Below are positions 12,934 through 17,295 of a DNA stretch of 17,295 nt, piece after piece (the first letter of the stretch is position 1; each line of letters begins with the position of its first letter). This DNA comes from Candidatus Woesearchaeota archaeon. GTDB taxonomy: Archaea > Nanobdellota > Nanobdellia > Woesearchaeales > UBA525. The DNA lies in assembly GCA_018221165.1 (NCBI GenBank), contig JAAOYD010000102.1, positions 1 through 17,295 on the forward strand, read 5' to 3'. A model generated the notes under the pieces. That model had not been told where the DNA came from. It saw only the letters and a program-made list of their open reading frames with translations, and did no database searches. The position numbers and the translations under genes are program-made.

Positions 12934-12945
12934 CATACATTTAAT
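12934..12945. promoter_or_regulatory. Shared AT-rich promoter element of two divergent genes
   Basis: CATTTAATACTT can serve as TATA element in both directions. It is about 40 bases before the secreted-protein ATG at 12896 and about 30 bases before the regulator start, where a leaderless or near-leaderless mRNA is expected. Confidence 0.4.
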
Positions 12946-12954
12946 ACTTAGCAC

Positions 12955-12966
12955 ACCACTAGTGGT
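12955..12966. promoter_or_regulatory. Perfect 12-bp palindrome, putative TrmB-type operator
   Basis: ACCACTAGTGGT lies at the predicted transcription start of the regulator gene and ends eight bases before its ATG. Binding there would block transcription start, as expected for autorepression. Confidence 0.5.
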
Positions 12967-12973
12967 AGGTAAT

Positions 12974-13723
12974 ATGGACACCGCTGCGCTCAAGGAAGCA
13001 GGCCTCACAGAAGGAGAGACCAAGGTCTACCTCGCACTCTTAGAGCTCGGCTCCTCTACAACCGGCCCTATCGTCGAGAAAAGCGGTGTCGCACGCTCCA
13101 TCATCTACCAGCTCCTGGAGAAGCTCGTGCAGAAAGGCCTTGTTTCACATATCACCAAGGCGAAGACGAAGCATTACGAAGCCGCTCCGCCGCAGAAGCT
13201 CCTCGAATACATCAATGAGCGGGAAATGAAACTCAAAGAGAACAAGAAAAAAGTAGAGGCTCTCCTGCCAGAACTCCTCCTTAAGCAGCAACTCACAGCC
13301 CACAACGAAGCTACAATCTACGTCGGCATGAACGGCATGGTGACTGCTCACGAGCGGCTCTATCTCAAGCTCAAGGAAGGAGAAGAATTCTACTATCTCG
13401 GCGTCCCAGCTTTCCAGCCAGAACCCCACCATCTTTACTGGCAACGCGATCACGAACGCAGAGTAGAAGCAGGCATCACGTGCCAGCTCCTCTTCAACGC
13501 AGACACTAATCCCTCTACAGTCAAGCAGCGCAACACCTACAAAGATTGCGAAGCACGTCTCATGCCAAAAGGCCCGGTGACGCCTGCCATGATTATGGTC
13601 TACAAGGACACGACCGTCATCACAGTGCAGCATCCACAAGTAATCAGCGTAGAGATAGTGAATCAAGAAGTGGCAGATTCATTCAAGAGCTACTTCGATC
13701 ATTTCTGGGAGAAAAGTAATTAG
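12974..13723 (+). CDS. TrmB-family transcriptional regulator
   Basis: This 249-residue protein has the N-terminal TrmB winged helix: GLTEGETKVYLALLELGSST, then PIVEKSGVARSIIYQLLEKL as recognition region, then KGLVSHI. A predicted helical linker (about 75-105, KLKENKKKVEALLPELL) may be a dimerising coiled coil. The C-terminal domain (about 110-249) is shorter than the sugar-binding domain of canonical TrmB and may bind a different ligand. The ATG at 12974 is chosen; an in-frame GTG at 12962 would add four residues and fits a leaderless mRNA equally well. It is the only long plus-strand gene in the window. It is divergent from the secreted beta-rich protein, a likely target. Its stop codon overlaps the stop of the convergent SET gene. 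Confidence 0.9.
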   Translation: MDTAALKEAGLTEGETKVYLALLELGSSTTGPIVEKSGVARSIIYQLLEKLVQKGLVSHITKAKTKHYEAAPPQKLLEYINEREMKLKENKKKVEALLPELLLKQQLTAHNEATIYVGMNGMVTAHERLYLKLKEGEEFYYLGVPAFQPEPHHLYWQRDHERRVEAGITCQLLFNADTNPSTVKQRNTYKDCEARLMPKGPVTPAMIMVYKDTTVITVQHPQVISVEIVNQEVADSFKSYFDHFWEKSN

Positions 13724-14133
13724 TCACCGCCACGCATGGTGCCGCGGCAATTAGAAGCGCCACAGACACAGTCCAAGCCCGTATCTTCCTCATCAGCAGC
13801 TAATTGATAGTCGTAGTGTAGCTCTTCGCCTTTCTTGAGGTCAGCAATAGCGTAGACAAAGATGCGACCATCCTCTTCGATGGCTTCACAATTAGGGTCG
13901 CAGGAATGATTGATGTACTTCATGGGATTCGGATCGTCCGTCGCGTCAATCACCGTGCCATCATCCAACATAAACAAATACGTCGCTCCAGTTCCTGTGT
14001 ACTGCTCGTCTGCAGTCTCTTCAGAGATGAACACACCAGTGTACTCGCCAATCAGCTCACCCTTCTTGATATTACGGCCAGCATAACAGCCAGTACCTTC
14101 AATATTGCTCTTACCTGTATAAATAGGTGCCAT
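13720..14133 (-). CDS. SET-domain protein lysine methyltransferase
   Basis: This 137-residue protein is a compact SET domain, which transfers methyl groups from S-adenosylmethionine to protein lysines. Visible motifs are GTGCYAGRNIKKGELIGEY at the N-terminus, NHSCDPNC (75-82, the pseudoknot motif), GEELHYDY (102-109, with the catalytic-site tyrosine) and a post-SET-like cluster CVCGASNCRGTM (C122, C124, C129) that, with C82 or C78, may bind zinc. SET proteins are mainly eukaryotic, with scattered bacterial and archaeal members; substrates could be chromatin or ribosomal proteins. No ribosome binding site is seen before the ATG, and a weak TTTAAG element lies about 29 bases upstream, so the mRNA may be leaderless. 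It may also receive read-through from the suf operon 41 bases upstream. Confidence 0.93.
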   Translation of the reverse strand: MAPIYTGKSNIEGTGCYAGRNIKKGELIGEYTGVFISEETADEQYTGTGATYLFMLDDGTVIDATDDPNPMKYINHSCDPNCEAIEEDGRIFVYAIADLKKGEELHYDYQLAADEEDTGLDCVCGASNCRGTMRGGD

Positions 14134-14174
14134 GAGTCCGCGCAGAAAAACAAGCTGTTCTTAAAGCTGACGGT

Positions 14175-14909
14175 TCAGTCAAAACCAGTGTAGCCTTCCT
14201 TCTCCAACTCATGCGCCAGTTCAGGTCCGCCTTCTTTCACAATCTTGCCGTCTTTGAGAATCAGTATTCTATCGGGCTTGATGTAATCGAGGATACGTTG
14301 ATAGTGCGTAATCAAGAGGATGGCTTTCTCGCCGTTCTTCACCGCGTTGATACCTTCAGCAACAATCTTCAAAGCATCGATATCCAAACCGGAATCAGTC
14401 TCATCCAATATCGCCACCTTCGGATTGAGCATCGCTAATTGCAATATCTCAGCACGTTTCTTCTCGCCGCCAGAAAAGCCCTCGTTCAGGTAACGCTCTT
14501 TGAATGCAGAGTTCATGTGCAGCAATGCCATCTTCTCCTCAAGCAACTTCGTATACTCAAACAAGCGAAGATTCTCCTCACCACGCGCTTTGCGTTGCGC
14601 ATTGATAGCCGTTCGTAAAAAATTAAACAATGTCACACCAGGTATTTCAGACGGATATTGAAAACTCAAGAACAATCCTTTCTGAGCTCGCTCATCTGGC
14701 GCCATCGCTAAAACATTCGCGCCTTCGAGCGTGACGCTCCCGCTCGCTTCGTACTTTGGATGACCCATGATGACGTTCGCAAGCGTACTCTTACCGCTAC
14801 CGTTCGGTCCCATGATGGCCACGACCTCGCCTTTCGCGAGGTGAAGACTCAAGCCTTTCAATATTTCTTTCCCTTCCACGCTGGCGTGGAGGTCTTTCAC
14901 ATCTAGCAT
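14175..14909 (-). CDS. sufC: Fe-S cluster assembly ATPase SufC
   Basis: This 244-residue ABC-type ATPase is the soluble motor of the SufBCD scaffold, which builds iron-sulfur clusters in the cytoplasm. Motifs are Walker A GPNGSGKS (34-41), Q-loop FQYPSEIPG (83-91), the signature FSGGEKKR (145-152) and Walker B VAILDETDSGLD (165-176), including the SufC-typical ETDSGLD. The length is normal. The ATG directly follows the stop codon of the small Cys-rich peptide gene, and the GGAGG inside that gene is the ribosome binding site, so translation should be coupled. It is the last suf gene in the transcription direction; a T-rich stretch follows before the SET gene. Confidence 0.96.
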   Translation of the reverse strand: MLDVKDLHASVEGKEILKGLSLHLAKGEVVAIMGPNGSGKSTLANVIMGHPKYEASGSVTLEGANVLAMAPDERAQKGLFLSFQYPSEIPGVTLFNFLRTAINAQRKARGEENLRLFEYTKLLEEKMALLHMNSAFKERYLNEGFSGGEKKRAEILQLAMLNPKVAILDETDSGLDIDALKIVAEGINAVKNGEKAILLITHYQRILDYIKPDRILILKDGKIVKEGGPELAHELEKEGYTGFD

Positions 14910-15017
14910 TCAGTGGCCTCCGCAGCAGGTGTGTTCTTCTTTCTCTTCGCTCTCTTTCTTCTCTTCGGTCTTTTCTTCCTTGCAATCGCAGCTCTTTTCT
15001 TCTTCGCAACAACCCAT
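14910..15017 (-). CDS. 35-residue Cys-rich, Glu/Lys-rich peptide inside the suf operon
   Basis: This peptide has three parts. It begins MGCCEEEKSCDCK, continues with a highly charged Glu/Lys middle (residues 13-28) and ends HTCCGGH. It has six cysteines (3, 4, 10, 12, 31, 32) as CC, CxC and CC pairs, plus His 29 and 35, a layout suited to binding metal ions or an Fe-S cluster. A GAGGTGA ribosome binding site lies five bases before the ATG. The ATG directly follows the sufU stop (TAAATG), and its stop is directly followed by the sufC ATG (TGAATG), so the ORF fits the operon without a spare base. No known Suf component has this form. A carrier, metal donor or metal sensor role is speculative. 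Confidence 0.8.
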   Translation of the reverse strand: MGCCEEEKSCDCKEEKTEEKKESEEKEEHTCCGGH

Positions 15018-15386
15018 TTATTTCACCTCTAAAGCGCCAGCCACTGCTCTCAGCACGAGCACGGCGCATTTCATTCGCATCGGATTCAGTTCAATTCCGA
15101 GCAGTTCCAAAATCGTTTTCTCGTCCATGTTCTCGATTTCTTCAACTTTCTTTCCTTTGATGTGTTCAGTGAACAATGACGCTGCTGCTTGGCTGATGGC
15201 ACAGCCGACACAGGAGAACTTGATGTCAGTAACAATACCATCATTCACGATGAGCGTGATAGTCATCTCGTCACCGCAGACCGGGTTGCTCTTCTTACAC
15301 GTGCACGTAGGCTTCTCGAGCGTCCCTTTGTTCTTAGGGTGCTTGTATTCTTCGAGAATCAACTCACGGTAGAGGGAATCACTCAC
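15018..15386 (-). CDS. sufU: SufU/IscU-like sulfur-acceptor or scaffold protein
   Basis: This 122-residue protein has the U-type fold used to receive sulfur from a cysteine desulfurase. Conserved residues are C37 and D39 in NPVCGDEM, C62 in CVGCAISQAAAS and C107 in RMKCAVL. Extra cysteines occur at 28, 30 and 59. It starts at a GTG that overlaps the sufS stop (GTGA), with GAGGT upstream as ribosome binding site. Bacterial SufU proteins carry zinc and accept sulfur from SufS; IscU proteins assemble clusters. Placement next to sufS favours the SufU role, but the pattern does not fully exclude an IscU-like scaffold. Confidence 0.92.
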   Translation of the reverse strand: MSDSLYRELILEEYKHPKNKGTLEKPTCTCKKSNPVCGDEMTITLIVNDGIVTDIKFSCVGCAISQAAASLFTEHIKGKKVEEIENMDEKTILELLGIELNPMRMKCAVLVLRAVAGALEVK

Positions 15387-16567
15387 TTGAAGACCTCTTG
15401 AACCTTCTGCAACGCACCAAGCAATGTATTGACATCCTCTTCCGAGTTGTAGAACGCGAAGCTCACGCGATTCGTCCCTTCATCTAACTTGAGGTACTGG
15501 TGTAACGGATGGGCGCAGTGCTTGCCAGCCCTGATGCACACGTTCTGCCTGCCAAGAATTTCAGCGACATCGTGCGGTGGTGCTCCTTCGATAGTAAACG
15601 TAATCAACCCCGCTCGTCGATGTGTTTCCGGCGCTGGTCCAAGGAGATGGACACGCGGCTGTTCCTCGAGCGCTTTCCAGGTCTTGCGGAGCAATTGCTC
15701 TTCATGCGCATGAATCACATCGTAACCAATCTTCTCGATGTAGTCAATCGCTGCTGCGAAGCCAATGGCACCTGTAATGTTTGGTGTGCCTGCTTCGAAG
15801 CGCCGAGGTTCGTTCTCTGCAAACACCGAGCCTTCTTGCGTGACATCATCAATCATATCGCCGCCAGTACAGAGGGGTACGAGGCTGAGATCTTTCAAGA
15901 ACAACGCACCGATGCCAGTAGGACCGTACATCTTGTGGCTGCTGAACGCGTAGGCGTCGCAACCCAAGCGTCGAGCGTGGACACGCATGTGCGGCACTGC
16001 TTGCGCACCATCGACCAAAACAAAAGTATCGTGTTCTTTCGCATGGGGAATGATCTCTTCCAAGGGGTTGATGGTGCCGAGGACGTTGCTGACGTGCGTA
16101 ATGGCGAGCACGCGAGTCTTCTTCGTGAGCTTTTTCTTAATGTCGTCAACATCTAAGGTCAAATCACCGTTGAGTTTGCACCAAATGACTTTCGCCCCTA
16201 CTTTCTTCGCGGCTTCCTGCCAGGGAACGATGTTTGAGTGGTGTTCGTGCGGTGTCAATAATATCTCATCACCTTTCTTGAGCACAAGACCGTGCGCAAC
16301 CAAGTTAATCGCTTCGGTAGTGCCACTTGTAAAAATCAAGTTGTTGCTCGGCACACCGATGAGTTCTGCTACTTTCTCTCTTGCAGCCTCATAGTGCCGT
16401 GTCGCTGTAACACTGAGTGGATAGAGTCCGCGATGGATGGTGGCGTAATCCTCTTCATAGAACCCTTTTACTGCGTCAATGACCATTCGTGGTTTCTGCG
16501 TTGTGGCCGCATTGTCTAAGTAGACAAGACCATCTTTCAATATGGGAAAATCTTCTTTGATGTTCAT
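15383..16567 (-). CDS. sufS: Cysteine desulfurase SufS (group II)
   Basis: This 394-residue PLP enzyme removes sulfur from L-cysteine and forms a persulfide for Fe-S assembly. Motifs include YLDNAATTQKP (16-26), the PLP-contacting THEHHSN-type loop TPHEHHSN (105-112), DGAQA (186-190), the Schiff-base lysine in SSHKMYGPTG (K212), and the active-site cysteine in RAGKHCAHP (C351). The short active-site loop and RxGxHCA motif mark group II (SufS/CsdA) enzymes. The ATG overlaps the sufD stop as ATGA, with a full GGAGGTG ribosome binding site. Its end overlaps the sufU start. Confidence 0.96.
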   Translation of the reverse strand: MNIKEDFPILKDGLVYLDNAATTQKPRMVIDAVKGFYEEDYATIHRGLYPLSVTATRHYEAAREKVAELIGVPSNNLIFTSGTTEAINLVAHGLVLKKGDEILLTPHEHHSNIVPWQEAAKKVGAKVIWCKLNGDLTLDVDDIKKKLTKKTRVLAITHVSNVLGTINPLEEIIPHAKEHDTFVLVDGAQAVPHMRVHARRLGCDAYAFSSHKMYGPTGIGALFLKDLSLVPLCTGGDMIDDVTQEGSVFAENEPRRFEAGTPNITGAIGFAAAIDYIEKIGYDVIHAHEEQLLRKTWKALEEQPRVHLLGPAPETHRRAGLITFTIEGAPPHDVAEILGRQNVCIRAGKHCAHPLHQYLKLDEGTNRVSFAFYNSEEDVNTLLGALQKVQEVFK

Positions 16568-17295
16568 TCTCGCACCTCCGAGTAGCGCTCGATAATCGGC
16601 GCAGCCACCGGTTCGATGGCGCGTCGTGCGTGATCAGGAATAGTTTCGATGACTGGCCAGAGGAAGGCCTTAATGAGAAGTTTCTGTGCATCGTGCTCGC
16701 TTAAGCCTCGTGCTTGTAAGTAGAAGAGTTTCTCAGTGTCAGGCTTGCCTGAAGTGGCAGCGTGACTGCATTTCACATCTTCGTTCTCGATGTAGAGCAT
16801 CGGGCTTGCTTTCGCTTCCGCATTTTTACTCAAGATGAGCGCGTCGGCTTTCTGGAAGGCGTCGCTCTTCGGTGCGTTTTCGCCAATAGTGAGATTGCCT
16901 TCGTAGATGGCTTTTGCGTTCCCTGCGACTGCTCCTTTTGTGCGGAGGTCGCTGGTCGTGTGCGGAGCGTTGTGCTTGGCTTTCGCGCCAACATCAAGTT
17001 TGCTGTTGCCGTCTCCGAGATAGAGTGTGTTGATAGTTGTGTTCGCGTTCTCTGCGTCGAGGGCGCTCTCAATTCGACTGTAGGTCGTGCCTTTGTTCGC
17101 GTTGAGTTCAAACCAGTCCATGGCTGCGTCTCGCGAAAGCTGCGCGTGTTTACGTGTGAGGAAGTTCCCAGTGAGTGTTTGCGTATTTGCGTAGCTGAGT
17201 TGACTGTTCTCGCCAAGGAATGCTTCGGTACAATGACTGACTGTCTTTGCTTCGCCGTCGAAAGTCTCTATAATTTTCGCGCTGGCGCCGTTCTC
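16564..17295 (-). CDS. sufD: Fe-S cluster assembly protein SufD (5' end beyond window)
   Basis: The minus-strand frame is open from the window edge to the stop at 16564, giving 244 codons of the C-terminal part of a SufB/SufD-family protein. The visible part has the parallel beta-helix core (GENSQLSYANTQTL, then repeated short strands with NT, DLRTKG and AIYEG) and the C-terminal helical region ARGLSEHDAQKLLIKAFL. The segment DVKCSHAATSGKPD has His before the Ala-Ala-Thr; the SufD family usually has HGAT here and SufB has HEA, so SufD is preferred. The M at 17121 is internal, not the start. SufD partners SufB and SufC; sufB is likely just upstream, outside the window. Confidence 0.85.
   Translation of the reverse strand, partial: ENGASAKIIETFDGEAKTVSHCTEAFLGENSQLSYANTQTLTGNFLTRKHAQLSRDAAMDWFELNANKGTTYSRIESALDAENANTTINTLYLGDGNSKLDVGAKAKHNAPHTTSDLRTKGAVAGNAKAIYEGNLTIGENAPKSDAFQKADALILSKNAEAKASPMLYIENEDVKCSHAATSGKPDTEKLFYLQARGLSEHDAQKLLIKAFLWPVIETIPDHARRAIEPVAAPIIERYSEVRE

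Noticed and set aside
13145..13666. Minus-strand ORF of 173 codons opposite the TrmB-type gene
   Set aside because: The plus strand encodes a complete TrmB-family HTH protein; the reverse frame has no family features.
15509..16156. Plus-strand ORF of 215 codons opposite sufS
   Set aside because: It is antisense to the complete sufS gene with all motifs; no ribosome binding site or domain is visible.

Overview
The window most likely comes from an uncultivated archaeon. The clearest archaeal markers are the RNA polymerase subunit RpoN, deoxyhypusine synthase, Lrp- and TrmB-type regulators, TATA-box promoters placed for leaderless or short-leader transcripts, and GAGGTGA-type ribosome binding sites. 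Several genes have a bacterial or eukaryotic flavour: a bacterial-type LeuRS body, a SufS/SufU iron-sulfur operon, a SET-domain protein and a beta-rich secreted protein with a signal peptide. This mixture, with Cys-rich membrane-anchored surface proteins, fits DPANN lineages such as Woesearchaeota, but the sequence alone does not settle the phylum. Almost all genes lie on the minus strand and are tightly packed.

Positions 1-5000 form an envelope redox and regulation region. A Cys-rich surface protein runs off the left edge. To its right on the minus strand are a membrane-anchored DsbA-like oxidoreductase, a CARF-like/winged-helix regulator, a membrane protein with two tandem thioredoxin-like domains, a single-domain relative of the thioredoxin part of VKOR fusions, and two overlapping Lrp/AsnC-family paralogs. 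The gap beside the CARF-like gene carries two matching 18-bp inverted repeats and a plus-strand ORF of about 36 codons.

Positions 5100-9300 hold leuS, which has a bacterial-type body and an archaeal-looking C-terminus. It overlaps a gene for an HTH plus degenerate LAGLIDADG-fold protein, whose leader can form two mutually exclusive hairpins. A lone rpoN follows. Positions 9300-12070 are a three-gene overlapping operon: deoxyhypusine synthase, a fold-III PLP decarboxylase and an agmatinase-family ureohydrolase. Together these link polyamine or agmatine metabolism to eIF5A hypusination.

Positions 12200-14133 hold a secreted beta-rich protein divergent from a TrmB-family regulator across a 77-bp gap with a perfect 12-bp palindrome. 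A small SET-domain methyltransferase converges on the regulator, with overlapping stop codons. From 14175 to the right edge is a suf operon, transcribed leftward as sufD (partial), sufS, sufU, an unrecognised 35-residue Cys-rich peptide, then sufC. All junctions overlap or abut. The small peptide has a near-consensus ribosome binding site and is the most novel-looking element. No tRNA, rRNA, CRISPR array or insertion sequence was seen.
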